Assembly (NCBI RefSeq): GCF_000718135.1
Contig: NZ_JOEM01000012.1
Span: forward strand, 1-64,000
Length of the DNA stretch: 64,000 nt
Reading direction: 5' to 3'
Source of the DNA: Streptomyces cyaneofuscatus
Lineage (GTDB): Bacteria; Actinomycetota; Actinomycetes; Streptomycetales; Streptomycetaceae
Shown: positions 34,074 through 41,263 of the stretch, piece by piece
Numbering within the stretch: position 1 is the stretch's first letter
Layout: every line of letters starts with the position of its first letter
Notes under the pieces: model-generated
Database searches by the model: none
What the model was told of the DNA's origin: nothing
The model's input: only the letters and a program-made list of their open reading frames with translations
Position numbers and translations under genes: made by a program

Positions 34074-35452
34074 GCCCGGGCATGAGCCCCCGACCGACGC
34101 CTGGTCCGGCCCCGCGCCCGACCACCGGCCCGGCCGCCCGGAGATCGGCCCCCCGCGCCCGCCCCGGCCCCGACGACCTGCGCCGCACCTTCGAGGCGGT
34201 GCCCGCCCGCACCTCGCCGGAGGGCGAGCCCTTCGCCGACAGCTGGTGGGGCCGTGCCTGGGTGGCCGCGCTGGAGTCCCTGTCGATGGACGGGGCCCGG
34301 CTCGCCCGCGGCCGCGCGTACGCGGACGAGGGCAAGGTCGCCGCGATCACCGTCACCCCCGGCCGCGTCGTCGCCTATGTGCACGGCAGCCGCGCCCGCC
34401 CCTACCGTGCCGAGCTGCGCCTGCGCACCTTCACCGACACCGGCTGGGACACCCTGCTCGACGCGGTCGCCGTCCACCCCGGCCATCTCTCCGCGCTGCT
34501 GGCGAAGGAGATGCCGCACTCCCTGCCCGCCACCGCGCGGGAGGCCGACGTCCGGCTGCTGCCCGGCGGCGACGACCTGGACCCGAGCTGTACGTGCCCC
34601 GACCACGGCCGGCCGTGCAAGCATGTCGCCGCCCTCTGCTACCAGACCGCGCGGCTGCTCGACAGCGACCCGTTCGTCCTGCTGCTGATGCGGGGCCGGG
34701 GCGAGCGCGACCTGCTGGACGAGCTGGGCCGCCGCAACGCCGAGCACACCGCCCGCGAGCGCCCCGCCGCCCCCGCCGTGCCGTCGGTCCCGGCGGCGGC
34801 AGCCCTCGCGGACCGGTACCTGCCGCCGCTCCCGGCGCCCCTCCCCGTACCGACGTATCCGGGCCAGCCGCCGTCCTACCCGGACCTGCCGGGTGCGCGC
34901 GATCCGCTGGGCCTGGACCACCTCGCCACCGACGCCGCCGCCCGCGCCCACGCCCTCCTGACGACCGGCCGCGACCCGCTCGCCGGGCTCACCCCCTGGC
35001 AGGACGCCGTCCGGATCGCCGCCTCACGCCCGACCGCCGGGCTCACCGCCACCACCCGCGCGCTCTACCGGGAGCTGGCCCACGCCACCGGCCGCAACAC
35101 CACCGACCTGGCCCGCGCGGTGGCCGCCTGGCGGCAGGGCGGCGCCGAGGGCCTCACGGTCCTGGAGACGCCCTGGGACCCCCCGGCCGGCCCCTTCGAC
35201 CGGGCCAGGCCCCTGCTGGCCGCCGCCGAGTTCCCGCGCTTCACGCCCTGGCGCAACCACCTCACCCACCCGGTCGGCACGCTCCAGCTCCGCTTCGGCC
35301 ACGACGCCCGCTGGTACGGGTACGAGTCCGACCCCGGCGCCGACGACTGGTGGCCCCGCGCCACCCCCGACCCCGACCCGGTCGCCGCCCTAGAAGCCTT
35401 GCTGACCGGCGACACGGTCACGGCGGCCCCCGACGACACCTACGTACGGTAA
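34070..35452 (+). CDS. SWIM zinc-finger protein
   Basis: 460 aa. The SWIM motif CxCx(n)CxH is CTCPDHGRPCKH (Cys174, Cys176, Cys183, His185), followed by VAALCYQTARLLDSDPFVL. The N-terminus is Pro/Arg-rich; the segment FADSWWGRAWVAALESLSMD and ARGRAYADEGKV are conserved in actinobacterial members. SWIM domains bind DNA or proteins and often accompany SNF2 ATPases, as here, where the start overlaps the SNF2 stop by 4 nt. The C-terminal 250 residues are of unknown function. The next gene starts 44 nt downstream. Confidence 0.88.
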   Translation: MSPGMSPRPTPGPAPRPTTGPAARRSAPRARPGPDDLRRTFEAVPARTSPEGEPFADSWWGRAWVAALESLSMDGARLARGRAYADEGKVAAITVTPGRVVAYVHGSRARPYRAELRLRTFTDTGWDTLLDAVAVHPGHLSALLAKEMPHSLPATAREADVRLLPGGDDLDPSCTCPDHGRPCKHVAALCYQTARLLDSDPFVLLLMRGRGERDLLDELGRRNAEHTARERPAAPAVPSVPAAAALADRYLPPLPAPLPVPTYPGQPPSYPDLPGARDPLGLDHLATDAAARAHALLTTGRDPLAGLTPWQDAVRIAASRPTAGLTATTRALYRELAHATGRNTTDLARAVAAWRQGGAEGLTVLETPWDPPAGPFDRARPLLAAAEFPRFTPWRNHLTHPVGTLQLRFGHDARWYGYESDPGADDWWPRATPDPDPVAALEALLTGDTVTAAPDDTYVR

Positions 35453-35495
35453 ATCCTTTGGCCACGGCGCAGTTGGCACTGCTAGCGTCCTCGAC

Positions 35496-36227
35496 GTGGC
35501 GAAACTCAATCAGATCATCGCAGTGGAGAAGGGCGTCAAGTCCAAGGCGCACCAGGACCTGACGGCGGCCCACCACGGCCTCCAGAAGGCCGGACTGCTC
35601 GCCGGGATCTCCCGGACCTACCAGCCCAAGGACGAGGAGGGCGAGCAGCTTCCGCCCGAGTCGACGCTGGTCCAGGTCAAGGCCGAGGACGTGCTGCGGG
35701 ACACCGCGACCACGCTCACCCGGCTCTTCGATGTCACCGCCACGAAGGACTGGGCGAACTGCTCGGCCCGGGCCGACGTCAAGGTCGACGGCCGGGTGCT
35801 GGTCGCCGAGGTCCCGGTCTCCTACCTGCTCTTCCTGGAGAAGCAGCTGACCGACCTCAACACCTTCATCCGCAAGCTCCCGGTGCTGGACGCCGCCGAG
35901 TCCTGGGTGCAGGACCCGTCGACGGACTCCTGGAAGACCGAGCCGGTCCGGACGCTCCGTACGAAGAAGGTGCCCCGCAACCACGTGAAGGCGGAGGCCA
36001 CCGAGAAGCACCCGGCGCAGGTCGAGGTGTACTACGAGGACATCCCGATCGGGTACTGGACGACCGTCAAGTTCTCCGGGGCGCTGCCCGCGCGGCGCGT
36101 CAACGAGCTGCTGGACCGGGTCGAGAAGCTCCAGCAGGCCGTGAAGTTCGCCCGCGAGGAGGCCAACGGCGCGGACGTCACCGACCAGCGGGTGGGTGAT
36201 GCGGTGTTCGGTTACCTCTTCGGGTGA
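35496..36227 (+). CDS. Conserved protein of unknown function, beside two tRNA-like RNAs
   Basis: 243 aa, soluble. Distinct blocks are MAKLNQIIAVEKGVKSKA at the start, a helical LTAAHHGLQKAGLLAGISRTY, VSYLLFLEKQLTDLNTFIRK, a Lys/Arg-rich RTKKVPRNHVKAEATEKHPA and the C-terminal EEANGADVTDQRVGDAVFGY. Similar proteins occur widely in actinobacteria and their phages, to my recollection under a recent DUF number; no biochemical function is recognised. The basic central segment could contact RNA. A TAGCGT at 35483-35488, 8 nt before the GTG, allows a leaderless transcript; otherwise it is cotranscribed with the SNF2-SWIM pair 44 nt upstream. Two tandem Y-RNA-like elements start about 60 nt downstream, suggesting a ribonucleoprotein partner role (inference). 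Confidence 0.8.
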   Translation: MAKLNQIIAVEKGVKSKAHQDLTAAHHGLQKAGLLAGISRTYQPKDEEGEQLPPESTLVQVKAEDVLRDTATTLTRLFDVTATKDWANCSARADVKVDGRVLVAEVPVSYLLFLEKQLTDLNTFIRKLPVLDAAESWVQDPSTDSWKTEPVRTLRTKKVPRNHVKAEATEKHPAQVEVYYEDIPIGYWTTVKFSGALPARRVNELLDRVEKLQQAVKFAREEANGADVTDQRVGDAVFGYLFG

Positions 36228-36240
36228 CCGACCATGGATT

Positions 36241-36268
36241 CCCCGGCCGCCGATGACGGTGACCGGGG
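36241..36268 (+). terminator. Hairpin after the 243-aa gene
   Basis: CCCCGG (36241-36246) pairs with CCGGGG (36263-36268), with a second helix CCG/CGG inside (36247-36249 with 36257-36259). It lies 14 nt after the stop codon. It may be a terminator, a processing site or the boundary of the following structured RNAs. A second small hairpin GCGC-GAGGA-GCGC follows at 36270-36282. Confidence 0.5.
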
Positions 36269-36284
36269 TGCGCGAGGAGCGCAA

Positions 36285-36416
36285 GCTGAAACTGAAGCTT
36301 GTCGTGAAGGCGCGGTTCCAGTGGAGGTTCGACTCCTCCCTCCGGCACGGGCCGGAGTAGCCCAAGCAGGCAGAGGCAGACCGCCGTCAATCTCAGACTC
36401 TTGCTCCAGACTCAGC
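36285..36416 (+). ncRNA. Y RNA-like (YrlA-type) permuted tRNA mimic, element 1
   Basis: 132 nt. In order: a long interrupted helix strand, a 5-bp stem strand CGGTT (36313-36317), a 5-nt variable segment, T-arm GGAGG/CCTCC (36323-36327, 36335-36339) with loop TTCGACT, acceptor-like 7-bp hairpin CTCCGGC/GCCGGAG (36340-36346, 36351-36357) closed by ACGG, TA at positions 8-9, D-stem GCC/GGC (36360-36362, 36375-36377) around a 12-nt loop with GG, one base (position 26), then GACCG (36379-36383) closing the 5-bp stem. Below it, GG/CC, TGA/TCA and an 11-pair interrupted helix (36285-36298 with 36403-36416) extend the stem. Every tRNA spacing is kept but the order is permuted, as in YrlA RNAs. Ro60 binding is not shown. 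Confidence 0.75.
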
Positions 36417-36442
36417 ATTCGCCGCCGATCGCCGGATCGAAC

Positions 36443-36552
36443 GGGCCCGGGCCCGCGCGCGTCGAGATGCCGGTTCAAGTCCGGCCCGCAGAGCTTTCGA
36501 TCTGCGGTGGTCCAAAGGCAGGACGCGACGACATCATGACTGACCCGGACCC
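36443..36552 (+). ncRNA. Y RNA-like (YrlA-type) permuted tRNA mimic, element 2
   Basis: 110 nt, 26 nt after element 1. Outer helix 36443-36453 with 36542-36552 has nine Watson-Crick pairs and two C-A mismatches. Above an internal loop come stem CGTCG/CGACG (36460-36464, 36526-36530), a 4-nt variable segment, T-arm GCCGG/CCGGC (36469-36473, 36481-36485) with loop TTCAAGT, acceptor-like hairpin CCGCAGA/TCTGCGG (36486-36492, 36501-36507) closed by an 8-nt loop, TG at positions 8-9, D-stem GTCC/GGAC (36510-36513, 36521-36524) with loop AAAGGCA, and one base (position 26). The tRNA core is complete, but the anticodon arm is replaced by the long helix. It has the same design as element 1 with different stem sequences, which argues for selection on structure. 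Confidence 0.75.
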
Positions 36553-36589
36553 TTAAACGTGCCGGCGTGCCCGATGGGCGGCACACTCA

Positions 36590-36620
36590 GGGCCCGGAGG
36601 CCGGCTACGCCTCCGGGCCC
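36590..36620. terminator. Bidirectional terminator after the structured RNAs
   Basis: A perfect 11-bp stem GGGCCCGGAGG/CCTCCGGGCCC (36590-36600 with 36610-36620) and a 9-nt loop. It ends transcripts of the tRNA-like RNAs from the left and of the convergent aminotransferase from the right. A smaller hairpin GTGCCG/CGGCAC (36559-36564 with 36579-36584) precedes it. Confidence 0.8.
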
Positions 36621-36663
36621 GCTCCCGTTTCAGGGCGCGGGGCCTTGGAGGCCTGGGGCCCGC

Positions 36664-37875
36664 TCACTGCCGGTACCCGTTCAGGAAGCGGCCGATCCGG
36701 CTGATCGCCGCGTCGAGGTCGTCGGCGTACGGGAGGGTCAGGATGCGGAAGTGGTCCGGGCGCGGCCAGCTGAAGCCCGTGCCCTGCACCACCTGGATCT
36801 TCTCCCGCAGCAGCAGGTCCAGGACGAACTTCTCGTCGTCGACGATGGGGTGGACCTTCGGGTCGATGCGCGGGAACGCGTACAGCGCGCCCTTCGGCTT
36901 CACGCACGAGACGCCGGGGATCTCGTTGAGCCGCTCCCAGGCCCGGTCCCGCTGTTCGTGCAGCCTGCCGCCCGGCGCCACCAGCTCCCGGATGGACTGC
37001 CGGCCGCCGAGCGCGGCCTGGATGGCGTACTGCGCGGGGGCGTTGGGGCAGAGCCGCATGGAGGCCAGCATGGTGAGGCCCTCCAGGTAGTTGCGGGCGT
37101 GCTGGTGCGGACCGGAGACCACCATCCAGCCGGAGCGGAACCCGGCCACCCGGTACGTCTTCGAGAGCCCGCTGAAGGTGAGGCAGACCAGGTCCGGGGC
37201 GAGGACGGCCGCGCTGTGGTGCTCGGCCCCGTCGTAGAGGATCTGGTCGTAGATCTCGTCGGCGAACACCATCAGCCCGTGCCGGCGCGCGAGATCGAGG
37301 ATGCCCTCCAGGATCTCGCGCGGATAGACCGCGCCGGTGGGGTTGTTCGGGTTGATGATCACGACGGCCTTGGTCCGGTCGGTGATCTTCGAGGCCATAT
37401 CGGCGAGATCCGGGTTCCAGTCGGACTCCTCGTCGCAGATGTAGTGCACGGCCTTGCCGCCCGCGAGCGTGGTCACCGCCGTCCAGAGCGGGAAGTCCGG
37501 GGCCGGGATCAGCACCTCGTCGCCGTCCTCCAGCAACGCCTGCACGGCCATCGAGATCAGCTCGGAGACCCCGTTGCCGAGGAAGATGTCGTCCACCCCG
37601 ACCTCGGTGAGCCCCATGGCCTGGTAGCGCTGGGCCACCGCCCGCCGCGCGGAGAGGATCCCGCGCGAATCGGTGTAGCCGTGGGCCTGGGGCAGCATCC
37701 GGATCATGTCCTGGACGATCTCCTCCGGAGCCTCGAAGCCGAAGAGCGCCGGGTTGCCCGTGTTGAGCCGGAGCACGCTGTGGCCCGCCTCCTCCAGGGC
37801 GTTGGCGTGCTCGATGACCGGGCCCCGGATCTCGTAACAGACCTCGTTGAGCTTGCTGGACTGCCGGAACTCCAT
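36664..37875 (-). CDS. PLP-dependent class I/II aminotransferase (AlaA-like)
   Basis: 403 aa. Fold-type I aminotransferase: VLRLNTGNPALFGFEAPEEI at the start, FLGNGVSELISMAVQALLEDG, the INPNNPTGAVYP block, DEIYDQILYDG and the PLP-lysine segment FSGLSKTYRVAGFRSGW, with an Arg near the C-terminus to hold the substrate carboxylate. The family includes AlaA/AlaC, which make alanine from pyruvate and glutamate. It is divergent from the HxlR regulator, with paired TTGG-N5-CCAA sites in the 68-bp gap, so it may be controlled by that regulator. The exact substrate is inferred only from family resemblance. Confidence 0.9.
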   Translation of the reverse strand: MEFRQSSKLNEVCYEIRGPVIEHANALEEAGHSVLRLNTGNPALFGFEAPEEIVQDMIRMLPQAHGYTDSRGILSARRAVAQRYQAMGLTEVGVDDIFLGNGVSELISMAVQALLEDGDEVLIPAPDFPLWTAVTTLAGGKAVHYICDEESDWNPDLADMASKITDRTKAVVIINPNNPTGAVYPREILEGILDLARRHGLMVFADEIYDQILYDGAEHHSAAVLAPDLVCLTFSGLSKTYRVAGFRSGWMVVSGPHQHARNYLEGLTMLASMRLCPNAPAQYAIQAALGGRQSIRELVAPGGRLHEQRDRAWERLNEIPGVSCVKPKGALYAFPRIDPKVHPIVDDEKFVLDLLLREKIQVVQGTGFSWPRPDHFRILTLPYADDLDAAISRIGRFLNGYRQ

Positions 37876-37903
37876 GCGGTGCCTCCCCGAGCCGAACTGC
37901 GAT

Positions 37904-37939
37904 ACTTGGTTTTACCAAGTGGGAGCTTGGAAAGTCCAA
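37904..37939. promoter_or_regulatory. Paired TTGG-N5-CCAA operators
   Basis: ACTTGGT-TTT-ACCAAGT is a perfect 17-bp inverted repeat at 37904-37920, and TTGGA-AAG-TCCAA a second at 37927-37939. Both have the core TTGG-N5-CCAA, and the cores start 21 bp apart (37906 and 37927), two helical turns. They lie in the 68-bp gap between the aminotransferase and HxlR regulator genes, a position suited to control of both. The likely ligand-sensing protein is the adjacent HxlR regulator. Confidence 0.65.
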
Positions 37940-37943
37940 CAAC

Positions 37944-38627
37944 ATGTCTAGACTGCGTCGCATGCCACGTCAGCAGCCCGCCGCCGCACGCCCCGTCAGA
38001 CGCCGGAGCTACGACCAGTTCTGCGCCTCCGCCCGCGCCCTCGACTCCGTCGGCGACCGGTGGACGCTGCTGATCGTCCGCGAACTGCTCGCCGGACCCC
38101 GCCGCTACACCGACCTCCACGCCGACCTGCCCGGCGTCTCCACCGACGTCCTGGCCTCCCGCCTCAAGGACATGGAGCAGGGCGGCCTCGCCGTACGCCG
38201 CCGACTCCCGCCGCCCGCCGCCGCCTCGGTCTACGAGCTGACCGAACGGGGCCACGGCCTGCTCCCGGTCCTCGCCGCCCTCGCCGAGTGGGGAGCCCCG
38301 GCCCTCACCGGACGCCGCCCCACCGACGCCGTACGGGCCCACTGGTTCGCCCTGCCGCTGCTGCGCGCGCTGACCGGGCTCACGCAGGAGGGCGTTCTCG
38401 AAGTGCGGCTGGACGAGGGGGAGTTCCATGTCCGTACGGGGAGGGGTGCGGCGGTGGAACCGTACGGGTTCGGTCCGGCCCCGCAGCCCGACGCCCGCAT
38501 CGCCCTCGACGCCGAGCTGTGCCTGGAGCTGGGGCGCGGCGATGTCACCCTCGCGGAGGCGGTGAAGGACGGGCGGATCGAGGTGGCGGGGGACGGCCCG
38601 CTCGCCGCCGAGCTGCGGGGCGGGTGA
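37944..38627 (+). CDS. HxlR-family transcriptional regulator
   Basis: 227 aa. The winged-helix domain (about residues 20-110) carries the HxlR pattern GDRWTLLIVRELLAGPRRYT, LPGVSTDVLASRLKDMEQGG and the wing YELTERGHGLLPVL. The remaining 110 residues form a C-terminal extension found in some family members. There is no conserved single cysteine in the DNA-binding domain of the kind used for redox sensing by YodB/HypR; the only clear cysteine there is in FCASARAL. It begins 5 nt after the second operator, so autoregulation and control of the divergent aminotransferase are likely. Confidence 0.88.
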   Translation: MSRLRRMPRQQPAAARPVRRRSYDQFCASARALDSVGDRWTLLIVRELLAGPRRYTDLHADLPGVSTDVLASRLKDMEQGGLAVRRRLPPPAAASVYELTERGHGLLPVLAALAEWGAPALTGRRPTDAVRAHWFALPLLRALTGLTQEGVLEVRLDEGEFHVRTGRGAAVEPYGFGPAPQPDARIALDAELCLELGRGDVTLAEAVKDGRIEVAGDGPLAAELRGG

Positions 38628-38652
38628 CGCCTGCGGAACGGCGTGCTCCGGC

Positions 38653-39309
38653 GTGGATGATGGAGGCGTGCGACTCGAAGCGATCACCTGGGAACGGCTG
38701 GCCGGCGAACTGGCCCGGCACAGCGACGGCCTGACCGCCGCCGACGGAGCCCCCTGGCTCACCCTCGGGATCGACGGCGCCCCGGCCGCCCGCACCGCTG
38801 ACCTGGCCGAACGTCTCGCCGACGAGCTGAGGCTGCGCGGCCGGTCGGTGCTCGTGGTCCCCACCGAGGGGTTCCTGCGCCCGGCGAGCCTGCGGTTCGA
38901 GTACGGCAAGGAGGACCCGGACGCGTACGCCGAATCCTGGTTCGACACGGGCGCGCTCTGGCGCGAGGTGTTCGGGCCGCTGGAGGCGGGCGGCTCCGGG
39001 CGGGTGCTGCCCGACCTGTGGGACCCGGTCACCGACCGGGCCACGCGCACTCCGTACCACCCGCTGCCGGAGGGCGGGGTGGTGATCGTGCACGGGCCGC
39101 TGCTGCTGGGGCACTGGTTCCCGTTCGCGCTGAGCGTCCATGTGCGGCTCTCGCCGGGGGCGTTGCGGCGGCGCACGGCGGAGGGGGAGCGGTGGACACT
39201 GCCCGCCTTCGCCCGGTACGAGGAGGAGGTGGCGCCCTCCGACGTCGCGGACGTGGTCGTGCGCGCGGACGATCCGGGCCATCCGGCGTGGTCGGGGCTG
39301 GGTTTCTAG
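38653..39309 (+). CDS. Uridine kinase-like protein with degenerate P-loop
   Basis: 218 aa from GTG 38653; a GTG at 38668 is an equally reasonable start. The fold is that of uridine/cytidine kinases (LAERLADELRLRGRSVLVVP, PDLWDPVTDRATRTPY, GVVIVHGPLLLG). The P-loop reads GIDGAPAARTADLA where active kinases have Gly-Lys-Ser/Thr, so the catalytic lysine is missing and activity is doubtful. RLSPGALRRRTAEGERWTLP contains the usual lid arginines. It is convergent with the PsuK-type sugar kinase, and the two genes share a CTAG palindrome as stop codons on opposite strands (39306-39309). Confidence 0.7.
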   Translation: MDDGGVRLEAITWERLAGELARHSDGLTAADGAPWLTLGIDGAPAARTADLAERLADELRLRGRSVLVVPTEGFLRPASLRFEYGKEDPDAYAESWFDTGALWREVFGPLEAGGSGRVLPDLWDPVTDRATRTPYHPLPEGGVVIVHGPLLLGHWFPFALSVHVRLSPGALRRRTAEGERWTLPAFARYEEEVAPSDVADVVVRADDPGHPAWSGLGF

Positions 39310-40223
39310 GGGAGAGGTGGGCGTCCGCCCGCCGTGGTCACCGCCTCGGCACCTGCCCGGCAGCCCTCCGCCGCGGCGGCCTCGTCGTCCGCCCCGGCCA
39401 GCAGGGCCGCGAGGAACCCGCCGGTGAACGCGTCGCCCGCCCCCGTCGAGTCGACCGGGTCCAGGACCGGCCGGGCGCGGACCCGCCCCGTCACCGCGCC
39501 CCCGGCGGCCAGCACCGCACCGCCGCGGCCCAGCGTGACGGCGATCCGGGGGAACGTACGGCTCAACTCCGCCGCCGCTTCCTCCGGTTCGGGCAGGCCG
39601 GTCAGCAGCCGGGCCTCGTCCGCGTTCGGCAGCAGCAGCTCGGCCCCCTCGGCGTACTCCAGGAACCGCTTCGGCCCGAGCTCCGCCAGGAACCCGGCCG
39701 ACGCCGGATCCACGCTCACCGGAATGCCCCGTTCCCGGGCCGTCCGCAGGGCGAGCCGCGCCGTGGCACGGCTGGTCGCGGCGAACAGGAGATAGCCGGA
39801 GAGGTGCAGCCACCCCACGCCGTCCAGCATCGAGGGCGCGAAGTCCTCGGTGGCCAGCCGCAGCACGGCGCCGCTGTCGGTGAGGAACGTCCGCTCGGAG
39901 GCGGCGTCCACCAGGGAGATGACCGTCGCGGTCGCCACCTTCTCGTCCACCGCCAGCAGCGCCCGCACCCCCGCCCGCTCCAGCGCGTCCCGGTGCCACC
40001 CGGCGGACTCCGCCCCGGCCCGGGCCAGCAGCGCCACCTCCCGGCACCCCGAACGCACCGCCCAGCACGCGACGTTGGCCCCCGCGCCGCCCGGCACGCT
40101 CCGGATCCGGGCGGCGGTGTCCGTGCCGTGGACGAGCGGCGAGCCGTGGAGCGCCACCACGTCGGTGACCACGTCCCCGACCACGAGGAGCCCGCGCCCG
40201 GGCGCCCGGGCGGCGTCGGTCAC
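39306..40223 (-). CDS. psuK: PfkB-family carbohydrate kinase, probable pseudouridine kinase
   Basis: 305 aa from GTG 40221-40223. Ribokinase fold: LLVVGDVVTDVVALHG, the two-glycine sugar site RSVPGGAGANVACWA, and the catalytic motif DSTGAGDAFTGGFLAALL with the Asp base. It overlaps the stop of the upstream psuG gene by 4 nt (GTGA). In bacteria a PfkB kinase beside PsuG phosphorylates pseudouridine to pseudouridine 5'-phosphate, which PsuG then splits. Assignment to pseudouridine rests on this coupling; by sequence alone it could be another ribokinase-like enzyme. Confidence 0.82.
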   Translation of the reverse strand: MTDAARAPGRGLLVVGDVVTDVVALHGSPLVHGTDTAARIRSVPGGAGANVACWAVRSGCREVALLARAGAESAGWHRDALERAGVRALLAVDEKVATATVISLVDAASERTFLTDSGAVLRLATEDFAPSMLDGVGWLHLSGYLLFAATSRATARLALRTARERGIPVSVDPASAGFLAELGPKRFLEYAEGAELLLPNADEARLLTGLPEPEEAAAELSRTFPRIAVTLGRGGAVLAAGGAVTGRVRARPVLDPVDSTGAGDAFTGGFLAALLAGADDEAAAAEGCRAGAEAVTTAGGRPPLP

Positions 40224-41158
40224 CGTACGGCCGCCGCTGCGGCTGCTGCGATCCGTGCCGCGAGCCCCACGTTCCCGCGCACCGCGGCCAGGTTCGCCTC
40301 CAGCGACGCCCCCTCGGTCCGCCGCATCAGCTCCTCCAGCAGGAACGGGGTGACGCCCTGCCCGGTGATCCCGCGCTCCCGGCACGCGTCGAGCGCCTCC
40401 GCGAGCACCCGGTCGTGCAGCGCGGGATCCAACTGGTCCGCTTCCGGTACGGGGTTGGCGACGATCAGCGCCGCTTCCGGGCCGCCCAGCGCCTCCTTCG
40501 CCCGGACCACCTCCACCACCTCCTCGGGGCTGTGCACGGTCCAGTCGACCGGCTGCCCGGAGCTGCTCAGGTAGAAGCCGGGGAAGTGGCCGGTGCCGTA
40601 ACCGAGGATGCCCACTCCCAGGGTCTCCAGGCGCTGGAGCGTCGCCGGGACGTCGAGGATGGACTTCACGCCCGCGCAGACCACCGTGATTCCGGTGCGG
40701 GCGAGCAGCCGCAGATCGGCCGACTCGTCCTGGCTGTCGGCCCACTCCCGGTGCACGCCCCCGAGCCCGCCGGTGGCGAAGAAGCGCAGGCCCGCCCGCG
40801 CCGCCAGGAACGCCGTCGCGGAGACCGTCGTCGCTCCGCTCGCCCCGAGCGCGAGGGCGGGGGCGAGATCGCGGTGGCCCAGCTTCCGGACCGCCGGGTC
40901 CCCGGCCACCCGCTCCAACTGGTCCTTCTCCAGACCCACATGGGCCTGCCCGTCCAGGACGGCGATGGTGGCCGGGACCGCACCGGCGGACCGGACGATC
41001 CCTTCCAGTTCGATGGCCACCCGGAGGTTGCGGGGGCGCGGCAGCCCGTGCGCGATGATCGTCGACTCCAGGGCCACCACGGGCAGCCCGCCGGATAGGG
41101 CCGCTCGTACCTCGGCGGAGAGGACCGGCTCGTAGGAGGTGTCGGTGTTCTGTGGCAT
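40220..41158 (-). CDS. psuG: Pseudouridine-5'-phosphate glycosidase
   Basis: 312 aa from ATG 41156-41158. It cleaves pseudouridine 5'-phosphate to uracil and ribose 5-phosphate. Family signatures are VALESTIIAHGLPRPRN near the start, the catalytic-lysine region CAGVKSILDVPATLQRLETL, GYGTGHFPGFYLSSSG, and ITGQGVTPFLLEEL near the end. With the overlapping kinase it forms a two-gene pseudouridine salvage operon. The in-frame upstream extension (13 residues) lacks similarity. The gene is divergent from the cupin gene. Confidence 0.93.
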   Translation of the reverse strand: MPQNTDTSYEPVLSAEVRAALSGGLPVVALESTIIAHGLPRPRNLRVAIELEGIVRSAGAVPATIAVLDGQAHVGLEKDQLERVAGDPAVRKLGHRDLAPALALGASGATTVSATAFLAARAGLRFFATGGLGGVHREWADSQDESADLRLLARTGITVVCAGVKSILDVPATLQRLETLGVGILGYGTGHFPGFYLSSSGQPVDWTVHSPEEVVEVVRAKEALGGPEAALIVANPVPEADQLDPALHDRVLAEALDACRERGITGQGVTPFLLEELMRRTEGASLEANLAAVRGNVGLAARIAAAAAAAVR

Positions 41159-41263
41159 GCCCCCATCCCTGTCGCGGGCAGGAGGGCCGCAAACCACGGG
41201 GGGACCGGTTCCGGCCGGTCCTGGTGGCGGGTCGGCCGGAAGTGGTCGCTAAGGTGACCGGCC

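Noticed and set aside
35473..35488. Sigma-54-like TTGGCACTGCTAGC element before the 243-aa gene
   Set aside because: Streptomyces lacks sigma-54 and the spacing is imperfect; TAGCGT as a leaderless -10 box is more likely.
36241..36310. A third tRNA-like element or the 5' half of a normal tRNA for the first T-arm
   Set aside because: No strand matching the CTCCGGC acceptor and no D-arm lies upstream; only simple hairpins are present.
36285..36552. Permuted tRNA genes processed into real decoding tRNAs
   Set aside because: True permuted tRNAs need a tRNA-splicing endonuclease absent from bacteria, and no anticodon loop is formed; the arm is a long helix, so a Y RNA-like mimic fits better.
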